Below, one piece after another: positions 55,736 through 64,000 of a stretch of 64,000 nt of DNA (position 1 is its first letter; every line of letters begins with the position of its first letter). The DNA comes from Nocardioides lianchengensis (lineage in GTDB: Bacteria > Actinomycetota > Actinomycetes > Propionibacteriales > Nocardioidaceae). The translations under genes and the position numbers were made by a program. The notes below the pieces were generated by a model. The model ran no database searches. It worked only from the letters and a program-made list of their open reading frames with translations, and had not been told where the DNA came from. Where the stretch lies: positions 93,315-157,314 of the forward strand of contig NZ_FMZM01000006.1 in assembly GCF_900101465.1 (NCBI RefSeq). Direction: 5' to 3'.

Positions 55736-56689
55736 TCAGCTCCGCAGCTCGTCCACGAACTCGCCGACCTCGGCCCGCAGCAGCTCGGCCAGCTCGGCCA
55801 GGCCCTGCATCGGACCGGCGTCCACCCCCGCGGCCGTGCTCTGGCTGCCGTCGACGGCGACCCAGACGGCGTCGACCATCGGGGACATCTCACGGACCGT
55901 GGTCTCCACGGTGCCCATCGCCGCGGTGCTGGCGACCGCGGCCTCCTGCATGGCCTGCACCTGCTCGGTGATCCGCTCGGTCGAGCGGGCGGTGGAGTCG
56001 GCGAGCGACTTCACCTCGGTGGCCACGACCGCGAAGCCACGGCCGGTCTCGCCGGCGCGGGCCGCCTCGATGGTGGCGTTGAGGGCCAGCAGCCGGGTCT
56101 GGGCGGCGATCGAGGAGATCACCTGGACGACGTCCTGGATCTCGGTGGACGCCGCCTCCAGACCGCGCACGGTCGTGCCGGCCTCGTCGGACTGGGTGAC
56201 CGCGTGGCGGGCCGAGTCGGAGAGTCCCGCGGCGGTGGCGCTCAGCTCGGTCGCGGCGGCGGCCAGCTGCTCGGCGACCTGGGCGACGGTCTGCTCCAGC
56301 CGGTCGGCGAGCTCGAGGCGTCGGGCGGTCGCGGCGTCCAGGCGTTCTTGGGTCGCCGCCATCTCGGCCGTCGCGGCGTTGATGGTGACGGCGCCGGCGC
56401 GGAAGACACCGCGGGTGCCGGCCGCCAGGAACCGTCGGTAGAAGCGGCCGGCGCTGGCCGCCTCCAGCGAGGCGGCGGACTCGCGCACGTAGGCGTCGGT
56501 GCGGTCGAGCAGCCGGTTGAGCGCGGTGCGCAGCTCCAGCAGGTCCGGATGCCCGTCCGTGCCGGGTACGGCGGCCGCCCGCACCTCCAGGTCACCGTCG
56601 GCCGCGGCGCGGCAGGTGCGCAGCCACTCGGAGACGGCCGCGGCGTGCACGGCGGCGGCGTCGGGACCGCTCGCGCGGCGGCGCTTCAT
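55736..56689 (-). CDS. Soluble methyl-accepting chemotaxis protein
   Basis: A 317-residue receptor without membrane segments. The N-terminal ~110 residues resemble a HAMP-adjacent helical region; the C-terminal signalling domain carries the CheA/CheW hairpin tip in '[42 protein letters not shown]'. As a cytoplasmic receptor it probably signals with its PAS partner encoded just upstream, with which it overlaps by four bases (ATGA). The window has no cheA/cheW genes, so the array lies elsewhere. Confidence 0.88.
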   Translation of the reverse strand: MKRRRASGPDAAAVHAAAVSEWLRTCRAAADGDLEVRAAAVPGTDGHPDLLELRTALNRLLDRTDAYVRESAASLEAASAGRFYRRFLAAGTRGVFRAGAVTINAATAEMAATQERLDAATARRLELADRLEQTVAQVAEQLAAAATELSATAAGLSDSARHAVTQSDEAGTTVRGLEAASTEIQDVVQVISSIAAQTRLLALNATIEAARAGETGRGFAVVATEVKSLADSTARSTERITEQVQAMQEAAVASTAAMGTVETTVREMSPMVDAVWVAVDGSQSTAAGVDAGPMQGLAELAELLRAEVGEFVDELRS

Positions 56690-57225
56690 GCCGCGCACCG
56701 CGAGGTCAGGCTCCACACCAGCTCGTCGTACGACGTGCCGAGCTCTGCGAGGTGGGACTCCAGCAGGGCCAGACCTGCGGCCGCGGCCTCGGGGGCCTTC
56801 GTGAAGCGACGCTCCTCGAGCAGCATCCGCTGGTAGACCGGCTGCACGGCTCGGATCGCCTGCGGGTCGGGGAGCCGACGGTTGGAGTGGTAGCCCACCA
56901 CCCGGCCCGCGGCATCGAGACTGGGGGTGACGTGCGCGAGCACCCAGTAGTGAGCGCCGTCGCCGGCCAGGTTCACGACGTAGGCGAAGATCTCCCGGCC
57001 CTCGGCGAGGGTCTGCCAGAGGAGCCGGAAGACGCCGCGGGGCATCTCGGGGTGGCGGATCATGTTGTGCGGACTGCCGAGCATCTCGCTCTCGGGGTAG
57101 GCCGAGACGCGGCAGAAGACGTCGTTGGCGTAGGTGATCCGGCCCTGGAGGTCGGTCTTGGTCACGATGACCTCGTCGGCCCCGAAGGTGCGCTCGACGC
57201 CGGTCGGGCGGAGGGTGGTCGGCAT
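56686..57225 (-). CDS. PAS-domain protein, Aer-like sensor
   Basis: A 179-residue protein with one PAS domain at about residues 15-125: '[32 protein letters not shown]' and '[21 protein letters not shown]' are the Aer-type pattern that binds FAD in energy-taxis receptors. The rest is helical. Together with the downstream MCP it makes a split version of a redox/oxygen taxis receptor. ATG 57225 is the likely start; a GTG at 57252 in frame is possible. A DosR-like box lies about 57 bases upstream. Confidence 0.82.
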   Translation of the reverse strand: MPTTLRPTGVERTFGADEVIVTKTDLQGRITYANDVFCRVSAYPESEMLGSPHNMIRHPEMPRGVFRLLWQTLAEGREIFAYVVNLAGDGAHYWVLAHVTPSLDAAGRVVGYHSNRRLPDPQAIRAVQPVYQRMLLEERRFTKAPEAAAAGLALLESHLAELGTSYDELVWSLTSRCAA

Positions 57226-57281
57226 GCCGGGACCATCGGTGGCGTCCGTCACGCGTTGAGGTGAAGCCGCCGGATCGGGAC

Positions 57282-57305
57282 TTCTCGGGACCAAAGTCCC
57301 GAGAA
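57282..57305. promoter_or_regulatory. DosR/DevR-like box, perfect 24-bp palindrome
   Basis: TTCTCGGGAC-CAAA-GTCCCGAGAA is a perfect 10-bp inverted repeat. Read on the minus strand it contains GGGACTTTGGTCCC, fitting the DosR consensus GGGACTTNNGNCCC at every defined position. It lies between divergent starts at 57225 and 57418. A hairpin terminator is the other reading, but no gene ends here. Confidence 0.55.
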
Positions 57306-57417
57306 CTTGTCATCCGCGTGCCAACTCCCGGCGTCGTCCTCGCCGGTCGGGTGTGCGAGCGGTGCCGACGGGTCATCGTCGGTACCGGTGAGTTCGCCCG
57401 GGACGAGGGAGCCGTGC

Positions 57418-57957
57418 ATGGGCAGTGAGGGGACCGACGTGCTGGGACGGCTGCGCGAGGGGGTGCACGGGATCGCCTGGCGCACGCCGCGGCGCCTGGT
57501 CGCGGACCAGCCGGTGGTCCTGGTCGGCGTGATCGAGCGGGTCGCGGCCGGGCCGGACCGCGTGACGGCCGCCTGGCACGGTCCGGTGCGGCACCGCACG
57601 GTGCTGGTGCGCGTGAGCGTCCTGCAGGTGCTCAAGGACGGCGAGGGAGTCGTGCACGGACCCGCGGTCGACGTGTCGCTGCCCCGGGGGACCGAGGCAC
57701 TGCGACTCGACGGGACACCGCTCCGAGAGGATCCGCACCCCACGCTCGCCGAGGTCCGCACGGCCCTGCCCGCGGGTCTGCGGGTGCTGGTCGCCTCGCG
57801 CCCCGAGCGCCGCCACGGTACGACGGACGCCGCCGTCCTGCTCGACGGCCGGCACCCCCAGAAGCTGGTTGTCGACCGGGGTGGCTGCGAGCTTCCGGAG
57901 TGGCCCGGCCGGAGGTTCGCCGACCTCCTGACCGACGTCCGCCGGGGGCTCAGATGA
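57418..57957 (+). CDS. Hypothetical protein, 179 residues
   Basis: A soluble protein of unknown family. It contains beta-strand-like '[19 protein letters not shown]' and '[20 protein letters not shown]', then '[12 protein letters not shown]' and ends in '[14 protein letters not shown]', an arrangement seen in secreted or domain-type beta-rich proteins, though no signal peptide is present. GAGGGAG lies seven bases before ATG 57418. An opposite-strand frame overlaps it but has poorer composition. Function unknown; it shares its upstream region with the PAS/MCP pair. Confidence 0.6.
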   Translation: MGSEGTDVLGRLREGVHGIAWRTPRRLVADQPVVLVGVIERVAAGPDRVTAAWHGPVRHRTVLVRVSVLQVLKDGEGVVHGPAVDVSLPRGTEALRLDGTPLREDPHPTLAEVRTALPAGLRVLVASRPERRHGTTDAAVLLDGRHPQKLVVDRGGCELPEWPGRRFADLLTDVRRGLR

Positions 57958-58110
57958 CGAGGTCCCAGGGATCGCACGCTCCGCGGTGCTCATCACGCAC
58001 GCTGGCGGCGTTGTCGTCGGTCGCCATGACTCCGTCATGTCTCCCTCCTCCGCCTTGCCAGCGCACGCGCTGAGCACCGCTCGCATGCACGCCCCTCGGC
58101 CCTCGTCATC

Positions 58111-59253
58111 TCAGCGGACGCGGGTGAGGGTGAGCGCGGCCAGCGCCGTGGTCATCGGCACCGCGGCGACCAGGCCGAGGGTCGCGACCGCGCTGCGCAC
58201 GATCTCCTGCGCGATGACCTGGTTGGTGACGACGCCGCCGAGCGAGTCGTTGCTGGCGACGATGAGGATCACCAGCGGCAGCGAGGAGCCGGCGTAGGCC
58301 AGGACGATGGTGTTGACCACCGACGCGACGTGGGCCCGGCCGACGCGGCTGCCGGCGCGGTAGAGCTGCCGGAAGCCGTACGACGGATCCGCCTGCTTGA
58401 CCTCGGCGACGGTGGCGGCCTGGGTGATGGTGACGTCGTCGAGCACGCCGAGCGAGCCGATCACGATCCCGGCCAGCAGCAGGCCCGCGGTGTCGACGCC
58501 GTAGGTGTCACCGACGGAGGCGGAGAGGTCGTCGGTGACGCCGGTGAGGTGCAGCGCGGCGACGGCGCCGTAGCCGAGCAGCCCGGTCAGCGCCAGGCTG
58601 CCGAGCGTGCCGACCAGCGCGACCGTCGTCGAGAGCGTGAGGCCGTGGGTGAGGTACAGGACGACCAGGGCGATCAGGGCGGAGCCGACGACGGCCACGA
58701 GCAGCGGTGACTCGCCGGCCAGGATCGCGGGGACGACGAAGGCGAGGAGCACCCCGAAGGTCACGGCGAGCCCCCCGAGTGCGAGCAGGCCGCGCCAGCG
58801 GCCGAACGCGACCACCGCCAGCGCGAACGCGATCGCCAGGACCCACATCTGGCTGCCGCGCCGGTGATCGACGATCGTGTACGACGCCCCGTCCGGCCCC
58901 GGGGTCGCGATCAGCACCACCTGGTCGCCCTCGGCGACCCGAGGCGCGCCCGCGCCGTTGGGCAGCGGTACGTCGCGCTCCCGGGTCTGGCCGTCCTCGG
59001 TCAGCTCGACGGTCGCGGTGCCGCAGCCGTTGACGTCGTCGCTGAGCTCCTCGGTGCAGGGCTGCCGGTCCAGGCCGGTCACGAGGCCCGCGAACTCCTC
59101 GGCGGCCGAGTCGGCGCGGTCAGGTCCGTCCGAGGGCCACAGCCACACGACCGCGGCGAGGGTGACGACCGCCAGGGGCAGGACGACGGCGAGGCTCAGG
59201 CGGCGCATCCACCGCGAGTCGGTCGTCGCGTGCCGCGGGTGGTGCGCCCCCAT
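58111..59253 (-). CDS. YibE/F-family membrane protein
   Basis: A 380-residue integral membrane protein. After one N-terminal membrane segment (~22-42) there is an extracytoplasmic beta-rich domain with a Cys pair, then about seven membrane segments with the conserved 'GVLDDVTITQAATVAEVKQADP' loop, the hallmark of YibE/F (DUF2200-like) proteins. Function is not established. ATG 59253 starts five bases after the pgl stop, so it is at the tail of the pgi-zwf-opcA-pgl operon. Confidence 0.85.
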   Translation of the reverse strand: MGAHHPRHATTDSRWMRRLSLAVVLPLAVVTLAAVVWLWPSDGPDRADSAAEEFAGLVTGLDRQPCTEELSDDVNGCGTATVELTEDGQTRERDVPLPNGAGAPRVAEGDQVVLIATPGPDGASYTIVDHRRGSQMWVLAIAFALAVVAFGRWRGLLALGGLAVTFGVLLAFVVPAILAGESPLLVAVVGSALIALVVLYLTHGLTLSTTVALVGTLGSLALTGLLGYGAVAALHLTGVTDDLSASVGDTYGVDTAGLLLAGIVIGSLGVLDDVTITQAATVAEVKQADPSYGFRQLYRAGSRVGRAHVASVVNTIVLAYAGSSLPLVILIVASNDSLGGVVTNQVIAQEIVRSAVATLGLVAAVPMTTALAALTLTRVR

Positions 59254-59258
59254 CCGTG

Positions 59259-60002
59259 TCAGAGCAGGGACGCGGAGGCCCGGTCGAGGAACCAGATGGT
59301 CTCCTCCTGGCCGGTCACGCCGGCCGCCGGGACGTCGTGCGGGTCGACCGGCGCGTCGGCGGTGCCGGCGTGGGCGCGGGCGACCGCCTCGGCCTTGCCC
59401 TCGCCGCTGACCAGGAACCACACCGACGCCGAGCGGTTGAGCGCGTCGAAGGTCAGCGTGACCCGCTCGGGCGGCGGCTTGGGGGAGCCGGTGACCCCGA
59501 CCGCCACCTGACCGGTGACGTCGAGCGCCGGGTGACCGGGGAAGAGCGACGCGACGTGGCCGTCGGGGCCCATGCCGAGCATCAGCACCTCGAACTGGCC
59601 GGCCCCGTGCTCGCGCAGCTCGGCGGCGTACGACGCGGCGGCGGCGTCGACGTCCGGCGCGTCGGCGGTCGACGGCATCTCGTGCACGTGCTCGGCCGGG
59701 ACGCCCAGCGCGTCGAGGAACGCTGCACGGGCGTCGACGGCGTTGCGGTCGGCGGAGTCCGGGGCGACGAACCGCTCGTCACCCCACCAGACCACGACCC
59801 GGGTCCAGTCGACCTCGGAGCCGGGGGACAGGCGGGCGATCTCGCGGTGGATCGCCTCCGCGATGCTGCCGCCGGTCAGCCCGACGTGGGGGACCCGTCC
59901 GGCGTCCTGGGCGTCGGCCAGCCGGGACAGCAGCTCGCCGGCCACCGCGGTGGCCAGGTCGGCGGCGTCCGGGTGGACCTCGATGCGGGGGGAGACGGTC
60001 AC
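59259..60002 (-). CDS. pgl: 6-phosphogluconolactonase
   Basis: A 247-residue DevB-type lactonase with 'VGLTGGSIAEAIHREIARL', 'WWGDERFVAPDSADRN' and 'MGPDGHVASLFPGHPAL'. It hydrolyses 6-phosphogluconolactone, the product of the G6PDH encoded upstream. GTG 60002 overlaps the opcA stop by four bases. Confidence 0.95.
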   Translation of the reverse strand: MTVSPRIEVHPDAADLATAVAGELLSRLADAQDAGRVPHVGLTGGSIAEAIHREIARLSPGSEVDWTRVVVWWGDERFVAPDSADRNAVDARAAFLDALGVPAEHVHEMPSTADAPDVDAAAASYAAELREHGAGQFEVLMLGMGPDGHVASLFPGHPALDVTGQVAVGVTGSPKPPPERVTLTFDALNRSASVWFLVSGEGKAEAVARAHAGTADAPVDPHDVPAAGVTGQEETIWFLDRASASLL

Positions 60003-60937
60003 GACGAGGCCTTCTTCCGGGTGGGCGCGGTCTGCTGGTCCTGCTGGGCCAGGTAGCGGGCGGTGGCGGCGTACACGTCGTCCTCGTCGAGGCGGCGCAG
60101 CTCCTCGGCGAGCAGCTGGGGCAGGTCACGCCGCTTCAGGGCGATCGGGCGGTCCGGCCGACCGGGGGTCGCGAAGGTCGCGTTCTTGCCGTCGGCGCGC
60201 GAGATCCGGATCGGTCCCGCGGCGGTCTCCAGCACCACCTCGGTGATGCCGGGGCCCGCGGTGGTGCTCCGCTCGACGGGGATCCGGAGCCGGTGGGCCA
60301 GCCAGGCGACCAGCAGGTCGGCGGACGGGCTCACCTTCTCGCCCGCCACCGAGGCGCCGGTGACCTTCAGCGGGTGCTGGTCGAGGGCCGCGGCGAGCAG
60401 GGCGCGCCACGGGGTGATCCGGGTCCAGGCCAGGTCGGTGTTGCCGCGCGTGTAGCGGGCGCACTGCACGTGGATGGCCTTGGTGCGGGCCTTGGTCGCC
60501 CCGGCGGCGTCGGTGATCCGGCGCTGCGCGAGCCGGCCGAGCGGGTCGGCGGCGGGGTCCTCGGGCGGGTCGGTCGGCCACCACGCGGCGACCGGCGAGT
60601 CCGGCAGCAGCAGCGGCAGTACGACGGACTCCGGGTGCTTGACCACCTCGCCCTTCAGCCGGATCAGCGCGGTCTCGCCGGTCCAGCCCGAGCCGGTGCC
60701 GACCTGGGCGTTCACGACGCCCGCTCCGCGCGCGTCGCCGAGGATCACGCCGAGCACCCGGGCGGGGTGCTCGTGGGCGGCCTCGCGGGCGACCCGCATG
60801 GCGTCCTCGGCGTCGTCCTCGTCGACCACGATGACCAGGGTCATCACCATGCCCATCGCGGGGCTGCCGGCCCGGGTCCGGGCGCGCAGGAACTCCGCCG
60901 CGATCTTGGAGGAGTTGGTGTCCAGCAGCTCGATCAT
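59999..60937 (-). CDS. opcA: Glucose-6-phosphate dehydrogenase assembly protein OpcA
   Basis: A 312-residue OpcA, the actinobacterial/cyanobacterial partner of G6PDH. Visible family features are the start '[20 protein letters not shown]', 'MVMTLVIVVDEDDAEDAMRV' and 'ALIRLKGEVVKHPESVVLPLLLPDSPVAAWWP'. It is needed for correct assembly and redox control of Zwf. It shares one base with the zwf stop (TGATG) and overlaps pgl. Confidence 0.95.
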   Translation of the reverse strand: MIELLDTNSSKIAAEFLRARTRAGSPAMGMVMTLVIVVDEDDAEDAMRVAREAAHEHPARVLGVILGDARGAGVVNAQVGTGSGWTGETALIRLKGEVVKHPESVVLPLLLPDSPVAAWWPTDPPEDPAADPLGRLAQRRITDAAGATKARTKAIHVQCARYTRGNTDLAWTRITPWRALLAAALDQHPLKVTGASVAGEKVSPSADLLVAWLAHRLRIPVERSTTAGPGITEVVLETAAGPIRISRADGKNATFATPGRPDRPIALKRRDLPQLLAEELRRLDEDDVYAATARYLAQQDQQTAPTRKKASS

Positions 60938-62469
60938 CAGGGCCTCCGCCAGGTCCGGCCGTCGCGGGCCAGCATCTTGTCCGCCGACTCGGGTCCCCAG
61001 CCGCCGGAGGCGTACGGCTCCGGCGTCCCCTTCTTGGCCCACGCCTCGAGGATCGGGTCGAGGATCTTCCAGGACAGCTCGACCTCCTCGCTGCGCGGGA
61101 ACAGCGGCGGGTCGCCCAGCAGCACGTCGAGGATGAGCCGCTCGTAGGCCTCCGGCGACGACTCGGTGAAGGTGCCGCCGTAGACGAAGTCCATGTTGAC
61201 GTCGCGGATCTCCATCTGGGTGCCGGGCACCTTGGAGCCGAACCGGACGGTCATGCCCTCGTCGGGCTGGACCCGGATCACCAGGGCGTTCTGGGTCAGC
61301 TCCTCGGTCGAGTTCTCGCTGAACGGCTGGTGCGGGGCGCGTTTGAAGACGACCGCGACCTCGGTGACCCGACGGCCGAGGCGCTTGCCGGTGCGGAGGT
61401 AGAACGGCACGCCGGCCCAGCGGCGGGTGGCGACGTGCAGGGTGACGGCGGCGTACGTCTCCGTGGTGGAGTCGGCGGCGACGCCGTCCTCGTCGTGGAA
61501 GCCGCCCACCTTCTGCCCCCCGGCCCAGCCGGCGGCGTACTGCCCGCGGGCGGTGGTGAGGTCCAGGCGGCGGGGGAGCGTCACCGACGAGAGCACCTTC
61601 TGCTTCTCGATCCGCAGGCTCTCGGCGTCGAAGGACGTCGGCTCCTCCATGGCGACCAGGGCCATCAGCTGCAGCAGGTGGTTCTGGATCACGTCGCGAG
61701 CGGCGCCGATGCCGTCGTAGTAGCCGGCGCGGCCGCCGATCCCGACGTCCTCGGCCATGGTGATCTGCACGTGGTCGACGTAGTTGGCGTTCCAGAGCGG
61801 CTCGAACATCTCGTTGGCGAACCGGATGGCCAGGATGTTCTGGACCGTCTCCTTGCCGAGGTAGTGGTCGATCCGGAAGACCGAGTCCTCGGAGAAGACC
61901 CCGGCCAGCACCCGGTCGAGCTCCTGGGCGGAGGCCAGGTCGTGACCGAACGGCTTCTCGATGACCACCCGCCGCCAGGACCCGTCGGAGGCCCGGGCCA
62001 AGCCGTGCTCGTCGAGCTGGCCGACGACCTGCCCGAAGGCGCCCGGCGGGATCGCGAGGTAGAAGGCGTGGTTGCCCTCGGTGCCGCGCAGCTCGTCGAG
62101 CTCCTCGATGGTCCGGCGCAGCTGGGCGAAGGCCTGGTCGTCGTCGAAGGCGCCCGGCACGAAGCGGATGCCCTCGGCGAGCTGGCGCCAGACCTCTTCG
62201 CGGAACTCGGTGCGCGCGTGCTCCTTCACCGAGTCGTGGACGATCTGGGCGAAGTCCTGGTCGGCCCAGTCACGGCGGGCGAACCCGACCAGGCTGAACC
62301 CGGGGGGAAGCAGCCCCCGGTTGGCCAGGTCGTAGATGGCCGGCATGACCTTCTTGCGCGACAGGTCGCCGGTCACCCCGAAGAGGACCAGACCGCACGG
62401 CCCGGCGATCCGGGGCAGGCGGCGGTCGGCGGGGTCGCGCAGCGGATTGACGTAAGGCGGAGGCGTCAT
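60937..62469 (-). CDS. zwf: Glucose-6-phosphate 1-dehydrogenase
   Basis: A 510-residue G6PDH. '[20 protein letters not shown]' is the NADP-binding fingerprint (GxxGDLxxRK type), '[19 protein letters not shown]' the catalytic site and '[17 protein letters not shown]' the substrate-binding Lys. It starts the oxidative pentose-phosphate pathway. ATG 62469 overlaps the pgi stop (ATGA), so translation follows pgi. Confidence 0.97.
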   Translation of the reverse strand: MTPPPYVNPLRDPADRRLPRIAGPCGLVLFGVTGDLSRKKVMPAIYDLANRGLLPPGFSLVGFARRDWADQDFAQIVHDSVKEHARTEFREEVWRQLAEGIRFVPGAFDDDQAFAQLRRTIEELDELRGTEGNHAFYLAIPPGAFGQVVGQLDEHGLARASDGSWRRVVIEKPFGHDLASAQELDRVLAGVFSEDSVFRIDHYLGKETVQNILAIRFANEMFEPLWNANYVDHVQITMAEDVGIGGRAGYYDGIGAARDVIQNHLLQLMALVAMEEPTSFDAESLRIEKQKVLSSVTLPRRLDLTTARGQYAAGWAGGQKVGGFHDEDGVAADSTTETYAAVTLHVATRRWAGVPFYLRTGKRLGRRVTEVAVVFKRAPHQPFSENSTEELTQNALVIRVQPDEGMTVRFGSKVPGTQMEIRDVNMDFVYGGTFTESSPEAYERLILDVLLGDPPLFPRSEEVELSWKILDPILEAWAKKGTPEPYASGGWGPESADKMLARDGRTWRRP

Positions 62470-64000
62470 CGGCGCCGGTGCTCCTGGTAGTAGGCGATCA
62501 GGGCGCGCGTGGACGCGTCCTGCTCGGCGAGGGCGTCGGCGTCGCCGGCGATCGCCGGCCCGACCTGCTGGGCCAGCTGCTTGCCGAGCTCGACGCCCCA
62601 CTGGTCGAAGCTGTCGATGCCCCAGACCACGCCTTGCACGAAGGTGAGGTGCTCGTAGAGCGCGATCAGCTGACCGAGGACCGACGGGGTCAGCTCGGGG
62701 GCGATGATCGAGGTCGTCGGCCGGTTGCCCTCGAACACCCGGGCCGGTACGACGGCCTCCGCGGTGCCCTCGGCCCGGACCTCGTCGGCGGTCTTGCCGA
62801 AGGCCAGGGCCCGGGTCTGGGCCAGGAAGTTGGCGAGGAACAGCTCGTGCACGTCGGTGTCGCCGTCCTGCAGGGGGTACGACGGGTTCGCGAACGCGAT
62901 GAAGTCGGCCGGGATCAGCCGGGTGCCCTGGTGGATCAGCTGGTAGAACGCGTGCTGGCCGTTGGTGCCGGGCTCGCCCCAGAACACCTCGCCGGTGTCG
63001 GCGGTGACCGGGGTGCCGTCCCAGCGCACGCCCTTGCCGTTCGACTCCATGGTCAGCTGCTGGAGGTAGGCCGGGAACCGGTGCAGCAGCTGGGCGTACG
63101 GGAGCACCGCGTGGGTCTGGGCGCCGAGGAAGTTGGTGTACCAGACGTTGAGCAGCCCCATCAGGGCCGGCACGTTGTGCGCGGTCTCGGTGGTGCGGAA
63201 GTGCTCGTCCATCGCGTGGAAGCCGGCCAGCAGCTCGGTGAACCGGTCCGGGCCGATCGCCACCACGAGCGAGGTGCCGATCGCGGAATCCATCGAGTAG
63301 CGGCCGCCGACCCAGTCCCAGAAGCCGAACGCGTTGGCGGGGTCGATCCCGAAGTCGGCGACCTTGTCGAGCGCGGTCGAGACCGCGACGAAGTGCCGTC
63401 GTACGGCGTCCGCCTCGTCCTGACCGGTCAGGCCCTCGAGCAGCCAGGCCTTGGCCAGCCGCGCGTTGGTCAGCGTCTCCAGGGTGCCGAAGGTCTTGCT
63501 CGAGACGATGAACAGGGTCGTGGCCGGGTCCAGCCCGGACAGCGTCGTGGCCGCGTCGGTCGGGTCGATGTTGCTGATGAACCGGCACTCCAGCCCGTCC
63601 TGGCGGTAGGCCGCCAGTGCCTCGTAGGCCATCACCGGGCCGAGGTCCGAGCCGCCGATCCCGATGTTGACGACCGTGCGGATCCGCTCGCCGGTGACGC
63701 CGGTCCAGGCGCCGCTGCGGACCTGCTCGGCGAACGCGTAGACCCGCTCGAGCACCTCGTGCACGTCGGCGACCACGTCCTGCCCGTCGACCACGAGGGT
63801 CGCGTCGGGCAGCAGCCGCAGGGCGGTGTGCAGGACGGCGCGGTCCTCGGTGACGTTGATGTGCTCACCGCGGAACATCGCCTCCCGTCGCTCGGCCAGG
63901 CCGACCTCGTCGGCCAGGTCCAGCAGGGCGGCGAGGACATCGGCGTCGAGCAGTGCCTTCGAGAGGTCGACGACCAGGTCGCCCGCCCCGAAGGTGAGCC
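62466..64000 (-). CDS. pgi: Glucose-6-phosphate isomerase (5' end beyond window)
   Basis: The last ~510 residues of Pgi; the start lies right of 64000, so the N-terminus is missing. Signatures are '[20 protein letters not shown]', '[19 protein letters not shown]', '[13 protein letters not shown]' and '[20 protein letters not shown]'. It interconverts glucose-6-phosphate and fructose-6-phosphate. Zwf follows with four-base overlap, so hexose phosphate leaving or entering the pentose-phosphate branch is co-expressed. A possible internal Met at 63878 is not the true start, since the frame stays open and homologous past it. Confidence 0.95.
   Translation of the reverse strand, partial: LTFGAGDLVVDLSKALLDADVLAALLDLADEVGLAERREAMFRGEHINVTEDRAVLHTALRLLPDATLVVDGQDVVADVHEVLERVYAFAEQVRSGAWTGVTGERIRTVVNIGIGGSDLGPVMAYEALAAYRQDGLECRFISNIDPTDAATTLSGLDPATTLFIVSSKTFGTLETLTNARLAKAWLLEGLTGQDEADAVRRHFVAVSTALDKVADFGIDPANAFGFWDWVGGRYSMDSAIGTSLVVAIGPDRFTELLAGFHAMDEHFRTTETAHNVPALMGLLNVWYTNFLGAQTHAVLPYAQLLHRFPAYLQQLTMESNGKGVRWDGTPVTADTGEVFWGEPGTNGQHAFYQLIHQGTRLIPADFIAFANPSYPLQDGDTDVHELFLANFLAQTRALAFGKTADEVRAEGTAEAVVPARVFEGNRPTTSIIAPELTPSVLGQLIALYEHLTFVQGVVWGIDSFDQWGVELGKQLAQQVGPAIAGDADALAEQDASTRALIAYYQEHRRR

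Noticed and set aside
57282..57305. Palindrome as a plain intrinsic terminator
   Set aside because: No gene on either strand ends next to it and no T-run follows; it lies between divergent starts, which fits an operator better.
57950..58027. 25-codon minus-strand ORF (MATDDNAASVRDEHRGACD...) just before the 57418-57957 gene end
   Set aside because: It has an AUG and a nearby purine-rich stretch, but the spacing fits another ATG better, and there is no precursor/modification gene beside it. Too short to support.

Overview
The window comes from a high-GC actinobacterium, most likely Nocardioides or a close relative in the Nocardioidaceae. The lineage markers are RbpA, WhiA, OpcA, a mycothiol-dependent isomerase-like protein, steroid-ring hydroxylase genes, many genes starting with GTG right after a TANNNT hexamer (leaderless pattern), and dispersed 'GGTGGTCGAG...TCGAGACC' intergenic repeats. 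It is chromosomal. I saw no tRNA, rRNA, CRISPR, transposase or integrase.

Region 1 (1-15240): after a repeat-rich 315-bp stretch comes a nine-gene operon (316-13371). It encodes a serine hydrolase, an oligopeptide ABC importer (with one permease fused to its ATPase), a peptidase S9/beta-lactamase fusion, an M20 deacylase, a COG3375-type GNAT and an N-succinylamino-acid-racemase-like enolase, followed by a PucR-type regulator. The last three enzymes match the known irreversible D- to L-amino-acid pathway, so the operon reads as an uptake-and-salvage system for D-residue-containing peptides (inference).

Region 2 (15238-22530): aldo/keto reductase, acetyltransferases, a TetR regulator, unrecognised proteins, an oxidoreductase/SDR divergent pair with a KstR-type operator between them, and a VanY-type lipoprotein. 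Two copies of a 72-bp palindromic repeat flank parts of this region.

Region 3 (22528-39140): steroid catabolism genes: echA19/fadD19, fadE26-fadE27-fadD17 plus a second fadD17-like gene, and kshA-orf-kshB. KstR-like motifs lie in three divergent promoters. Embedded in it is a zinc-limitation island (26190-30734): a YraQ-type permease, its TIGR03943 partner, Zur, the cysteine-poor ribosomal proteins S14, L33, L28, L31, L32 and L36, and an MRF-like COG0523 protein, with a perfect Zur box at 29053-29067.

Region 4 (39141-46816): a membrane-anchored unknown protein, a repeat-rich convergent spacer, an MBL hydrolase with a mycothiol-dependent isomerase-like protein, uvrA behind an SOS box, a Rieske lipoprotein and a TPR-like protein.

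Region 5 (46911-64000): the conserved actinobacterial core uvrC-rapZ-yvcK-whiA-gap-pgk-tpiA-secG-rbpA, an Aer-like PAS/MCP pair under a DosR-like box, and the sugar-phosphate operon pgi-zwf-opcA-pgl with a YibE/F membrane protein. pgi runs off the right edge.
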